Positions 1 to 7,753 are shown, counted from the stretch's first letter. The stretch: DNA of 18,086 nucleotides from an uncultured Bacteroidales bacterium (GCA_905236195.1 CAJOOX010000173.1:1-18086), one strand, 5' to 3'. Notes: a model not told the origin generated them from the letters alone. Numbers and translations are program-made.

Positions 1-1570
1 CGGCGGGAGCCGAACCGTCGTTGGGGGCAATAGAGACGGTGTACTGCTGGCCGTTGACTGTAACAACGACATCCTGAGCCTTGATTTCGCCTGTGCCGGA
101 CGCATTGGCCGCAGCCTTGCGCTTGGCGAGATCGGCCTCAAAGTCAGCCTTGGCCTTGCCGCTCTTGTAAGCCTCGTACTGAGAGGGGTGCATCGAGTAC
201 TCGAAAAGTTCCTCGTCATCCTGCCCGAGTTCCCAGCCGTTGGTTTTCATCTTCTCGCGATAAACGTCGAGATCATCGGGATAGTTCTCCTGAGGATCGT
301 TGTCCAGGAACTTGAGGCCCTTCTCCTCGGCCATCTTCTTGAGTTCGGGATCAACGGGGCCGGGCAGACGGCCTGCCTTTCCGAGAATCATGTCCCAGAT
401 GGTGTCGGCAATCATCGACCAGCGCTCCTTGCCCTTCTCCATCTGCATGACATTCATAAGAGCGAGGTTCTTCACATATTGGGAGAAGGGAGTAACCAGG
501 CAGGGATAACCTACCTTGGGCCAAACATAAGCCACCTCATCGAAGAGTTTGATAAGGAGTTCGTCGGTGGAGAGTTCTGGCTGGTTGTTCTTTTTCTTCC
601 AACGGTTGAGGCTCTCGAGATTCTCCTCAAGGTCAGTCATGAGCGAACCCATCATACCACCGGGAAGACCGGGCTTGATGAGCAGCGAGTTGTTGATGCG
701 GTTGAGCTCGGGACAGTAGAAGCCGAGGAAGTCGTCCATCATCTGCTGAATCTGGGTACGCACCTCCATATAGGCTGCCATATTGATATCCTTCACCTTG
801 AAACCGGCATCCTTCAGCATCTCAATCACAGCGATGATGTCGGCGTGACCGGTACCCCACGAAAGGGGCGAGATAGCTGTATCGATGTAGTCGCAACCGT
901 TCTTGCAGACCTCAAGAATCGATGCCATGCAGAATCCGGGGCCTGCGTGGGTGTGATACTGGATAACAATATTCTTCTTGTAAGCCTTGATACCGGCCAC
1001 AATCTTGCCGAGACTTTCGGGACGGCCGATACCGGCCATATCCTTCAAACATATTTCATCAGCACCCTCGTCGATGAGTTCCTTGGCAAGGTTGACATAA
1101 TATTCAACGGTATGGATGGGTGAGAAAGTGATGCAGAGAGCAGCCTGAGCAATCATACCCGCCTCCTTGGCATAGTGGATGGATGGGATGATATTGCGGC
1201 TGTCGTTCAGACCGCAGAAGATACGTGTGATATCTGTACCTTGGGCTTTCTTCACCTTATAGAAGAGTTTGCGGAGATCTTTGGGACAGGGGCTCATGCG
1301 CAAGCCGTTCAAGGCGCGGTCGAGCATGTGGGTCTGAATACCAGCCTCATGGAAAGGCTTGGTCCACTGGCGGACGGAAACGTTGGGGTTCTCGCCATAG
1401 AGCAGATTGACCTGCTCAAAACCTCCGCCGTTGGTTTCTACACGATCGAAGCAGCCGCAGCGGATGATTGCGGGTGCCACTTTGACGAGCTGGTCAACGC
1501 GAGGCTGATATTTGCCGGCACTCTGCCACATGTCGCGGAAGGCCAAACTGAATTTTACTTCTTTTGCCAT
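1..1570 (-). CDS. oadA: Oxaloacetate decarboxylase/pyruvate carboxylase-type carboxyltransferase (alpha) subunit, C-terminus outside window
   Basis: This is the carboxyltransferase subunit of a biotin-dependent decarboxylase of the OadA/PycB family, which moves CO2 between an oxo-acid and a biotin carrier. The ATG at 1570 opens about 523 codons that stay open to the left edge. Near residue 11 is FRDMWQS, where relatives have (L/F)RDAHQS. The family motif around LKDMAG puts the catalytic Lys at about 176. The metal-binding His pair is in YHTHAG (about 206 and 208), followed by DTAISPLSWGTG. The visible end has a KAQDVVVTVNGQQYTV stretch and an Ala/Pro-rich linker start (GSAPA), as found just before a biotinyl domain, so that domain probably lies outside the window. 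It starts 18 nt after oadG, and this pairing favours a membrane Na+-pumping decarboxylase over a soluble pyruvate carboxylase. Substrate (oxaloacetate or another oxo-acid) is inferred. Confidence 0.88.
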   Translation of the reverse strand, partial: MAKEVKFSLAFRDMWQSAGKYQPRVDQLVKVAPAIIRCGCFDRVETNGGGFEQVNLLYGENPNVSVRQWTKPFHEAGIQTHMLDRALNGLRMSPCPKDLRKLFYKVKKAQGTDITRIFCGLNDSRNIIPSIHYAKEAGMIAQAALCITFSPIHTVEYYVNLAKELIDEGADEICLKDMAGIGRPESLGKIVAGIKAYKKNIVIQYHTHAGPGFCMASILEVCKNGCDYIDTAISPLSWGTGHADIIAVIEMLKDAGFKVKDINMAAYMEVRTQIQQMMDDFLGFYCPELNRINNSLLIKPGLPGGMMGSLMTDLEENLESLNRWKKKNNQPELSTDELLIKLFDEVAYVWPKVGYPCLVTPFSQYVKNLALMNVMQMEKGKERWSMIADTIWDMILGKAGRLPGPVDPELKKMAEEKGLKFLDNDPQENYPDDLDVYREKMKTNGWELGQDDEELFEYSMHPSQYEAYKSGKAKADFEADLAKRKAAANASGTGEIKAQDVVVTVNGQQYTVSIAPNDGSAPA

Positions 1571-1588
1571 AATGTTTGTATGTATAGT

Positions 1589-1864
1589 TTATTTTTTAAC
1601 AATCTTGGTTACTGTCGCACCGGGTGCTACCTGAGCGATGGCCTGTCGGATGGCGGCTTCGACACCGGGCTCGACAGCGGCGGCTGCAGACGCAGCCAAC
1701 TTAACGGGTTTGGCCTCTGCCTCGGGAGCCACCTTATTGACGATGGTAATCATAAACTGGCTGAGGTAGATGACGAGAATCAGAACAACAAACACCGTAC
1801 CCATACCTACCAGCATGAGAGTGAGTGCCTGCGTCATCGGACTGAGTTGTGCAAATTCGTTCAT
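1589..1864 (-). CDS. oadG: OadG-family gamma subunit of a sodium-pump decarboxylase
   Basis: A 91-residue protein with one N-terminal membrane helix (about residues 13-38, LMLVGMGTVFVVLILVIYL), an Ala/Pro/Glu-rich linker (about 46-65) and a short C-terminal segment ending GATVTKIVKK. The TLMLVGMGTVFVVL core is typical of the OadG family, whose members anchor the carboxyltransferase to the Na+-translocating beta subunit at the inner membrane. The length fits Bacteroidota OadG proteins. Its stop is 18 nt before the alpha subunit start, so the two form an operon, and a near-consensus promoter lies about 50 nt upstream of the start. The beta subunit is not in the window; by family precedent it should follow oadA beyond the left edge. 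Confidence 0.87.
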   Translation of the reverse strand: MNEFAQLSPMTQALTLMLVGMGTVFVVLILVIYLSQFMITIVNKVAPEAEAKPVKLAASAAAAVEPGVEAAIRQAIAQVAPGATVTKIVKK

Positions 1865-1913
1865 TTTGTCTGTATTGTATATTATATTTTATATTCAACC
1901 TGAAATTCGGGCG

Positions 1914-1945
1914 CAAATTTAATGATTATTTTTAATATTTCCAAA
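1914..1945 (-). promoter_or_regulatory. Bacteroidota-type promoter for oadG-oadA
   Basis: On the minus strand TTTG (1945-1942) is followed 20 nt later by TAAATTTG (1921-1914), matching the -33 TTTG and -7 TAnnTTTG boxes of the Bacteroidota housekeeping sigma factor. Transcription would start near 1907, leaving a leader of about 40-45 nt before the oadG ATG. Confidence 0.7.
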
Positions 1946-2029
1946 AATATGCATCACTTTTTTAAATTGTTTATACATTATTAAAAACAAATGAAATATT
2001 TTTACAGGAAATATGCAGTTTTTTAGCGT

Positions 2030-2150
2030 CTGGATGTAGCGTCGCCCTACAGGCGGCGGCAGTGGCGTTCGAACCGCTTTTCCTCCCGCAGCGATGCCGC
2101 GCCATGCCCGGGATTAAGCTGGCGGGACTTGAAAGCCGCAGGAATGTCTC
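2030..2150. other. GC-rich non-coding island between GH3 gene and oadG
   Basis: The 295-nt gap between oadG and the GH3 fusion gene is AT-rich from 1865 to about 2025, then switches abruptly to GC-rich sequence up to about 2130. No credible reading frame crosses it. It holds a stem CGTCGCC (2040-2046) / GGCGGCG (2052-2058) with loop CTACA and one T-G wobble, and a TTCGAA palindrome flanked by GCG and CGC near 2066-2079. There is no U-tract next to the stem, so it does not look like a standard terminator of the GH3 gene, which ends at 2160. It may be an intergenic repeat unit or a decayed insertion. Confidence 0.4.
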
Positions 2151-2159
2151 ATCTCTGTT

Positions 2160-4616
2160 TTATAAGGGTTTCTTGACGAAAGATTCATAGAGGAGCTGCA
2201 TCACGCGTGTCCTTACATTTTCACGCAGCAAAGCCCGGTTCTTGCGTGTCGGATTGACCCGGTTGGACAAGAAAATATAGATTGTTTTAGCTTCCGGATC
2301 CACCCAGAAACAGGTACCTGTAAAACCGGTATGCCCCCATGTCTTGTCGGAAGCATCCTTTGCCACATTACTGCCATCATTGTGTTCGCCGTCGGAAACC
2401 GTGAATCCCAGGGCTCTTTTTCTTTTGATGCCTTTGGAACGGGCAGTTACGAATTTCCGGACAGTCTCAGCTCGTATAAGCTGCTCGCCGGTCTCGGTCA
2501 CGCCGTCATTGGCCAACATCTGAATCACCTTGTAGAGGTCGCTTGCACAACCGAACAGCCCAGCATTACCCTCCACTCCTCCTGCCACGGCTGCCGTTTC
2601 GTCGTGCACCCAGCCCTGGCAAAGCTGATTGCGGAAATAGTCATCGTATTCGGTCGGAGCAATATTGGCCCGTTCGTAACCGTGCTCAAGGGGCAGATAT
2701 CCCAGGCTCTTGCATCCCAGCGGTCTATACAGTTGCTCCTCGACAAACTGATCCATACGCATACCAGTCACTTTTTCGATGACAGCACGTAGGAGCACGA
2801 AATTCAGATCGGAATACAACGGTTCGCGGGTCCTCCGTATCTGAAGACTGGAGATAGTTGTAAGCATCGTGGACCGGAAAGCTGGCGAAATCCACATATT
2901 GTCACAGATACGCATCGTATGATTCCGGTCTTGCTCGGGGGTCAGAATGCCTCCCGTCTGTTTATAGAACGGATAGAAGGCGGGCAGTCCCGTCTCGTGG
3001 AAGAGCAGTTGCTGGATTGTGATGTTTTTCAGATGAGTACCTCTCAACGCCGGAACGTATTTGGACACCTTATCCTCCAGTTTCACGCCATAGTTATCAA
3101 TCAGGAGCATCATTGCGGGTGTTGTAGCCAATGCTTTGGTCATAGATGCCAGGTCATAGAGCGTCTCGTCATTCACCTTTGCCTGGTTGCTGCCGTAGGA
3201 CAAACGTCCGTAGTTGCGCTGGAACACAACTTTTCCGTCCTTGGCAAAAAGAATCTCGCAACCCGGCGCGCCATGGTCGGCAATGGTTTTCTGGATAAGA
3301 CGGTCAACTTCAGGCAAATCCGAAGCCACGGGCTGGTCGGTTGGATCGTACTCCTCCATCACGGGAACTTTTCCATTGCTCAGGTCAGTAAGTGTCCGGA
3401 TAAGTGCTTTGGCCTCATCGCTGTTTACCCGTTTTGCCAATCCTGCAATATCTATCTCGTGCGGAGGATTGAACTGCATCAGTATATATTTGTAGCGCAG
3501 AACTTTACGGCATTTCTCGTCAATCAGAGTCTGCGGGAGACGGCCGCTCTTACGTGCGGTTACCAGCGACTTCCACTGGGCAGGTAGCGGCACCGGATCC
3601 AAAAGGATGTCATTGCCTGCCAATAATGCTTTCACGGCGGCATCCTTCACAGCTGCTCCGGCCATGGCCATGCCATCCGTGAATACGATGCCTTCGAAAC
3701 CGAGACTGTCCTGCAAGAGATCTTTAACGATTCTTTTAGATACCGATGAGGGTTCGCCGGCCTTGCTGCCCAGTGCCGGCACTTCCAAATGGGCCATCAT
3801 TACCCCTGAAAAACCTGCACGGATGTAATCCCTAAAAGGACGGAGCTCCAAGGTATCCAACCGTGCGCGGTCATGAGACACAACAGGCAAAGTCTTGTGG
3901 GAATCGGTATCGGTGTCGCCATGACCCGGAAAATGTTTGGCTACTGCCATCACTCCGCCGTCCTCAAGGCCGGCCGCATAACTCAAGCCGCAGGAAACCA
4001 CGTCAACGATATTGCAACCCCAGGCGCGATTGCCAATTACCGGATTCTTAGGATTGGAATTGACGTCCATGACTGGTGCAAAGTTGATATCGATGCTCAT
4101 CTCGCGACACTCGCGGGCCACCTCCAACCCATAGGCATACATCAGCGAGTCGCGAAGCGGTTCACCTGAAGGCGTCAGATACTCTCTGGAGATTTTGCCC
4201 AAAATGCCGTTACGCGGAAACTTGGGAGCATCCTTGAGACGCATTGCCAATCCCCATTCGCCATCTAGGGCAATCCAGAAAGGACGATTCGCGATGCGGC
4301 GTGCATAATTGGTCATCACAGCCTGGTCAGCCAGCGTACCTTTCTGCCACAGAATGCCACCGATGGGATAATTGTCAAGTCTGGTCTTCAAAGCATGTCT
4401 GGCCTCAGCTGTATTGATGGGTTGAACGATACTGATGATGAGCTGTCCCAGACGTTCGTCGGGAGTCAGTTTCTGCATCACACTGTCCACCCACTGTTCC
4501 ATCGCTGTCGCATCCACCCTGCCTGCGAAATTCACTGGGCTGTTTGCATGCAGTGTCGCGGTAGCCTTCATTGCCACCACGACACTAATCAAGAATATTA
4601 TATGCTTGTATTTCAT
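2160..4616 (-). CDS. Exported GH3 (NagZ-like) glycosidase fused to a beta-lactamase-type serine hydrolase
   Basis: An 818-residue two-domain enzyme. Residues 1-24 look like a signal peptide. Residues about 40-375 form a GH3 N-terminal barrel with the NagZ signature KHFPGHGDTDTDSH (227-240), whose D238/H240 pair fits the acid/base dyad, and the presumed nucleophile D314 in FTDGMAMAG. Residues about 435-815 form a class C beta-lactamase/PBP4-like domain with SMTK (S491, K494), YSD (601-603, where relatives often have YxN) and HTG (762-764). Family knowledge suggests removal of N-acetylglucosamine from muropeptides; the serine hydrolase may act on peptides or esters. The link between domains (about 376-434) is short and leaves no room for a GH3 C-terminal domain. 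It starts 3 nt after the upstream nucleotidase stop, so it is translated from the same mRNA. Confidence 0.9.
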   Translation of the reverse strand: MKYKHIIFLISVVVAMKATATLHANSPVNFAGRVDATAMEQWVDSVMQKLTPDERLGQLIISIVQPINTAEARHALKTRLDNYPIGGILWQKGTLADQAVMTNYARRIANRPFWIALDGEWGLAMRLKDAPKFPRNGILGKISREYLTPSGEPLRDSLMYAYGLEVARECREMSIDINFAPVMDVNSNPKNPVIGNRAWGCNIVDVVSCGLSYAAGLEDGGVMAVAKHFPGHGDTDTDSHKTLPVVSHDRARLDTLELRPFRDYIRAGFSGVMMAHLEVPALGSKAGEPSSVSKRIVKDLLQDSLGFEGIVFTDGMAMAGAAVKDAAVKALLAGNDILLDPVPLPAQWKSLVTARKSGRLPQTLIDEKCRKVLRYKYILMQFNPPHEIDIAGLAKRVNSDEAKALIRTLTDLSNGKVPVMEEYDPTDQPVASDLPEVDRLIQKTIADHGAPGCEILFAKDGKVVFQRNYGRLSYGSNQAKVNDETLYDLASMTKALATTPAMMLLIDNYGVKLEDKVSKYVPALRGTHLKNITIQQLLFHETGLPAFYPFYKQTGGILTPEQDRNHTMRICDNMWISPAFRSTMLTTISSLQIRRTREPLYSDLNFVLLRAVIEKVTGMRMDQFVEEQLYRPLGCKSLGYLPLEHGYERANIAPTEYDDYFRNQLCQGWVHDETAAVAGGVEGNAGLFGCASDLYKVIQMLANDGVTETGEQLIRAETVRKFVTARSKGIKRKRALGFTVSDGEHNDGSNVAKDASDKTWGHTGFTGTCFWVDPEAKTIYIFLSNRVNPTRKNRALLRENVRTRVMQLLYESFVKKPL

Positions 4617-4619
4617 TCC

Positions 4620-6212
4620 TTAGTTGTCCATCACTACACGACCATCCTCCCTGGCTTTGATATGTTTACCGGCAGCAGCCTGAGCCTTCACATAATCGAT
4701 TACTACGTCACGAATCAGAAGACCGGAGTGCTGTATCGACTTGGAGTCCATAAAGGCCGTCATACCATCGTTGCCCTCAGCCACATAGTCGAGTGTGGTT
4801 ACCCAATAGATTGAATCAGGCTGAATGGGTTTGCCGTGACAGAGAATCTTCGTGGCTTCGGTTTTGTCCTTGTGCGTCTCCAAATGGATTTCAATGGGAC
4901 CGCCGAAACATTCCAGTCTCTTGCCGGCCGTTTGTTTGATGAGACGGTCCATCGTGGCTCCCGTCATTGAGCAGACAGTAACATAGTTCTCGAAGGGGTG
5001 AATTCTGAAGATATCGCCCATCGTGATGGGCCCCTTTGACAAAGGGGCACGAATACCTCCGTAATTCATCACACTCAAATCCATCTGTTGGGGATGTAGC
5101 TGCAGGCCGCATTGATAGATAATATCTGCGATAAGATTTCCTTGAGCACTTTGAGGACGTCCTTTCTTCAGAGTCTCATCGGAATAACCGATTTCTTGAT
5201 TCATCTGATCCTCTATCGAGTTACGATAGGGCATAATGAAATCCTCAATATTCTGCGCATAAGATGACAGGTCATACATCTCGGGATGCAGTTTCGAGCA
5301 CCGGATTTCCTTCACCATCCATTTGTTGGGAGTATCCCTGGTATTCTTCTGCATCTGGATCTCGATGCGGCCTATGGGTTCGGCCTTGGCTCCGGTCTGG
5401 GTAATCATCACCGGCCGGCCATTCTTGTTAAGAACCTCCACGCCGTTCTCGATGTTGGTGTGGCTATGACCGCCGATGATGAGATCTATCTCCGTACTGT
5501 TTCTTGCGATGCGACGATCCCGGACATTATCTTCGGTATGACTATAGCCTACGTGGGAAATCAGAATAATAAGGTCACACCCCTTGGCTCGCAAGTTGGC
5601 AGCCACGCGGTTGGCTCTATCGGACGGGTCGTAGTAAGTGATACCCTGCCAGTTTTTTTTGAAGATGAGATTATCGGGATCGGTACTTACACCCGTTATG
5701 CCAATCTTAACTCCCTTGCGCTCAATAATCATCGACTCTTCGACATCCCGTTCCAGCGGGGTGCCCTTGCAGTCATAATTGCAGCATAGCACCTTGAATT
5801 TACGAGCCTGCAGCACAGAGTCGAGACTTTCCATACCGTTATCGAACTCATGATTGCCTAGCGTTGTTGCAATCAGGCCCTGCATATTCATCAGCTCGAC
5901 CTCAACTATTCCCTTGTATATATTATAATATGGTGTACCCTGCATCATGTCTCCGGCATCGAAATACATCGTCTCGGGATCTTCCTTACATGCCATTTCG
6001 ATGAAAGCGGCACGTTCGCGCGCACCACCGGAAGGCTTCATATCCACTTCAAGCGGATCAATTTGGGAATGGGTATCGTTGGTATGTATAATATGAAGGA
6101 CAGGGGCTGCCTCATCAGACTTACTGCAACTGCTCATAACACCAAGCAGTCCAACCAACAGCATCGCTGCAGCCGCTTGTACCCACGTCAGATTGTTATT
6201 TCGGCTCATCAT
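4620..6212 (-). CDS. Lipoprotein bifunctional metallophosphatase/5'-nucleotidase
   Basis: A 530-residue UshA-like enzyme that hydrolyses nucleoside monophosphates or related phosphoesters outside the cytoplasm. The N-terminus has a hydrophobic segment (about 11-25) ending in a lipobox-like GVMSSC with Cys29. The residues after it (SKSDE) are acidic/polar, as in Bacteroidota surface-export signals, so surface display is possible. The calcineurin-like metallophosphatase domain shows D46-x-H48, GD (87-88), GNHE (119-122), H220 and GGHSHT (247-252). The 5'-nucleotidase C-terminal domain (about 340-520) shows the GNLIAD stretch (358-363) and NYGGIR (383-388). It is the first gene of the operon with the GH3 fusion 3 nt downstream. 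I start it at the first of two tandem ATGs (6212); the second, at 6209, is equally possible. Confidence 0.92.
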   Translation of the reverse strand: MMSRNNNLTWVQAAAAMLLVGLLGVMSSCSKSDEAAPVLHIIHTNDTHSQIDPLEVDMKPSGGARERAAFIEMACKEDPETMYFDAGDMMQGTPYYNIYKGIVEVELMNMQGLIATTLGNHEFDNGMESLDSVLQARKFKVLCCNYDCKGTPLERDVEESMIIERKGVKIGITGVSTDPDNLIFKKNWQGITYYDPSDRANRVAANLRAKGCDLIILISHVGYSHTEDNVRDRRIARNSTEIDLIIGGHSHTNIENGVEVLNKNGRPVMITQTGAKAEPIGRIEIQMQKNTRDTPNKWMVKEIRCSKLHPEMYDLSSYAQNIEDFIMPYRNSIEDQMNQEIGYSDETLKKGRPQSAQGNLIADIIYQCGLQLHPQQMDLSVMNYGGIRAPLSKGPITMGDIFRIHPFENYVTVCSMTGATMDRLIKQTAGKRLECFGGPIEIHLETHKDKTEATKILCHGKPIQPDSIYWVTTLDYVAEGNDGMTAFMDSKSIQHSGLLIRDVVIDYVKAQAAAGKHIKAREDGRVVMDN

Positions 6213-6293
6213 TACTATTTTCTTGTTATTTTGATAAACAATTTAATTGAATATATAATGACTAATTTCGTTCACAAAAGAACATATTCGCCG

Positions 6294-6301
6294 CAAAGAT
6301 A
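6294..6301 (-). promoter_or_regulatory. Promoter -7 box for the nucleotidase/GH3 operon
   Basis: The minus strand reads TATCTTTG at 6301-6294, a full match to TAnnTTTG, about 80 nt upstream of the nucleotidase ATG. The nearest TTTG upstream (6328-6325) is 23 nt away, slightly beyond the usual spacing, so the -33 box is weak. The rest of the 155-nt gap to recO is AT-rich, with no gene and no clear recO terminator. Confidence 0.55.
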
Positions 6302-6367
6302 ATAAATATTTCCCAAACAGAGGGCAAACCGGAACAAAAACTTTAAATATTTAACATTTCTACCTTA

Positions 6368-7096
6368 TTAGGTAAACACCTCTTTCAAAACCTCCACACT
6401 CCTCAATTCTCCTATCTCAGGGATGTGCAGGCGCAGATAGACAAGCATCATTTCCAGCAGGACGTTCCGCTGTTCGCGGCTGATATTCAGCACTGAGAGT
6501 CCGCTAAAATCCGTCTTTAACAACCGCCAAAGCCAGACTGCGCTTTCGGGCGCCAGATAATAAGCATGCAAAATAGGGCCTGGTGTAAACACTCCCTCCT
6601 CGACATCGAAATAACTGCCCTCCTTCCAGCTTTCCATGTCGACACGGAATCCCAAAAGATAGGACAGCCTGGCTGTAAAAACCAGATGGAAATTGGCCTG
6701 GCCGACCTGAGTCAAAGACAACAGCCGGACACTTTGTTCCAGGAAATCCCAAAGTCTCGGATTGTTTTCAACCTCTCTGACGGTACGGTCGACAAGTTCT
6801 GCAATATAGAAACACTGAGAGGCTTTGGAAACATCTGAAAGAGTAATGTCGTAGGTAGAAAGCACTACCTCTGCCTCAACGATTTTCTGGACTTCCGACT
6901 TTTCATTCTGGTCCGCCACGAGGCTGAGTTCTGTCAACGGTGCCAACATCGGGCGTGAAACGGCACTTCGCTTTCCCTTCGAAAGCGAAACCTTATAAGT
7001 CTGCTTACCCCACCGTTCCGTATAGATGTGAACGAATGACATTTTGTCGTTATAGGGAACGGTAGTCAGGACGATACCTTTCGTTTTTTCTATCAT
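6368..7096 (-). CDS. recO: DNA repair protein RecO
   Basis: A 242-residue protein that matches RecO: an N-terminal OB fold (about 1-80; IVLTTVPYNDKMSFVHIYTE, followed by a basic KGKRSA stretch) and a helical C-terminal domain. RecO works with RecR to load RecA on SSB-coated DNA during gap repair. Only one Cys is visible (in SQCFY), so the CxxC zinc motif found in some RecO proteins is absent. Length fits the family. It is divergent from rpsT, with 227 nt between the two starts. Recognition rests on N-terminal sequence character and the recO/rpsT neighbourhood known in Bacteroidota. Confidence 0.88.
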   Translation of the reverse strand: MIEKTKGIVLTTVPYNDKMSFVHIYTERWGKQTYKVSLSKGKRSAVSRPMLAPLTELSLVADQNEKSEVQKIVEAEVVLSTYDITLSDVSKASQCFYIAELVDRTVREVENNPRLWDFLEQSVRLLSLTQVGQANFHLVFTARLSYLLGFRVDMESWKEGSYFDVEEGVFTPGPILHAYYLAPESAVWLWRLLKTDFSGLSVLNISREQRNVLLEMMLVYLRLHIPEIGELRSVEVLKEVFT

Positions 7097-7115
7097 TTTT
7101 GTTCTTTAAACGCTG

Positions 7116-7123
7116 CAAAATTA
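7116..7123 (-). promoter_or_regulatory. Possible recO promoter -7 box
   Basis: The minus strand reads TAATTTTG at 7123-7116, matching TAnnTTTG, about 20 nt upstream of the recO ATG. No TTTG lies at the expected distance (the closest candidate is 30 nt away), so support is limited to one box. Confidence 0.35.
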
Positions 7124-7173
7124 GGGATTTTTTCTTTAAAATGGATTTTTTTTCAAAAAAACTTCACTTTTTC

Positions 7174-7204
7174 TTTGTCATTTAAAGAAAATATGCTATC
7201 TTTG
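7174..7204 (+). promoter_or_regulatory. Bacteroidota-type promoter for rpsT
   Basis: TTTG (7174-7177) and TATCTTTG (7197-7204) are 19 nt apart, a full match to both promoter boxes. A start near 7211 would give a leader of about 110 nt before rpsT. Confidence 0.8.
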
Positions 7205-7233
7205 CACCCGCGTTTATCTCAAAAAACGAAGGT

Positions 7234-7287
7234 CCAGTCCGTAAGAAGGCGGTCAAAGTGGCTGGCGAGTATCGTTAGAGATACGCC
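7234..7287 (+). promoter_or_regulatory. Structured 5' leader of rpsT
   Basis: Within the roughly 110-nt leader two stems can be drawn. The first is CCAGTC (7234-7239) with GGCTGG (7260-7265), one G-U pair. The second is GTATC (7269-7273) with GATAC (7280-7284), which can extend by GGC (7264-7266) pairing GCC (7285-7287) across a two-nucleotide bulge. The extension competes with the first stem for 7264-7265, so the two may be alternative folds. A purine-rich AT tract (7288-7323) follows up to the start codon. S20 is known to control its own translation in E. coli; a similar role here is inferred. Confidence 0.4.
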
Positions 7288-7323
7288 TCCAAAAAATAAA
7301 AAAATAAAAAATATTTCATAAAA

Positions 7324-7578
7324 ATGGCAAATCACAAAAGCTCTAAAAAGAGAATCCGTCAGACGTTGACCCACAATGCGGCCAATCGTTATTATGGCAA
7401 AACTATGCGCAACGCAGTGCGTCGTCTTCGCGCTACTTCCGACAAGGCAGAGGCTGCCGACCAGCTTCCCAAAGTATCGTCTATGCTTGACCGTTTGGCT
7501 AAGAAGAATGTTATCCACGCCAACAAGGCTGCCAACCTCAAGTCGAAGCTTCAGAAAAAGGTTAACGCTCTCGGTTAA
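7324..7578 (+). CDS. rpsT: 30S ribosomal protein S20
   Basis: An 84-residue, strongly basic helical protein starting [13 protein letters not shown], the characteristic S20 N-terminus, with the RNYxKT-like [13 protein letters not shown] and the C-terminal [16 protein letters not shown] typical of the family. S20 binds 16S rRNA early in 30S assembly. The full family length is present. It is a single-gene unit: its own consensus promoter lies 120 nt upstream and a rho-independent terminator starts 22 nt after the stop. The ATG at 7324 is preceded by an A-rich stretch rather than a Shine-Dalgarno site. Confidence 0.98.
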   Translation: MANHKSSKKRIRQTLTHNAANRYYGKTMRNAVRRLRATSDKAEAADQLPKVSSMLDRLAKKNVIHANKAANLKSKLQKKVNALG

Positions 7579-7600
7579 TCATCTGAATACGCAAAGAAAT

Positions 7601-7644
7601 GCCCTATTTCCCCCATTTGGGAGCGAAATAGGGCTTTTTCTTTT
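7601..7644 (+). terminator. Rho-independent terminator of rpsT
   Basis: GCCCTATTTC (7601-7610) pairs perfectly with GAAATAGGGC (7625-7634), followed by TTTTTCTTTT. The loop can add a short CCC/GGG pairing. It separates rpsT from gyrB. Confidence 0.92.
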
Positions 7645-7672
7645 AAATTTTACAAAAAAATAGGCCCAAGTC

Positions 7673-7703
7673 TTTGCCATGTCAAAAAAAATCATTATCT
7701 TTG
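7673..7703 (+). promoter_or_regulatory. Bacteroidota-type promoter for gyrB
   Basis: TTTG (7673-7676) and TATCTTTG (7696-7703) are 19 nt apart, a full match to both boxes and the same spacing as the rpsT promoter. The predicted start near 7710 lies just before the leader hairpin. Confidence 0.82.
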
Positions 7704-7713
7704 CACGATTTTA

Positions 7714-7753
7714 GGGACGGCGCAACTCTGAGTCTTTTGACTCAGGAAGTCCC
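7714..7753 (+). promoter_or_regulatory. Nested hairpin in the gyrB 5' leader
   Basis: CTGAGTC (7728-7734) and GACTCAG (7739-7745) form a perfect 7-bp stem with a TTTT loop. An outer stem GGGAC (7714-7718) / GTCCC (7749-7753) encloses it through a 9 x 3 internal loop. The structure begins right at the predicted transcript 5' end and lies 37 nt before the gyrB ATG. No U-tract follows, so it is not a terminator. Roles in mRNA stability, protein binding or supercoiling-linked control are all possible. Confidence 0.55.

Noticed and set aside
188..1123. Long open frame on the plus strand (311 codons)
   Set aside because: It lies opposite the well-supported carboxyltransferase gene, has no family features and is a by-product of its codon use.
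1175..1903. Open frame of 242 codons on the plus strand
   Set aside because: It covers the reverse complement of oadG and the oadA start, and has no recognisable domain.
2035..2060. Rho-independent terminator for the GH3 gene
   Set aside because: The GC stem is about 100 nt past the stop and is not followed by a T-tract on the minus strand.
7219..7518. Minus-strand frame covering the rpsT leader and 5' half
   Set aside because: It is antisense to rpsT and its leader, and shows no protein family features.
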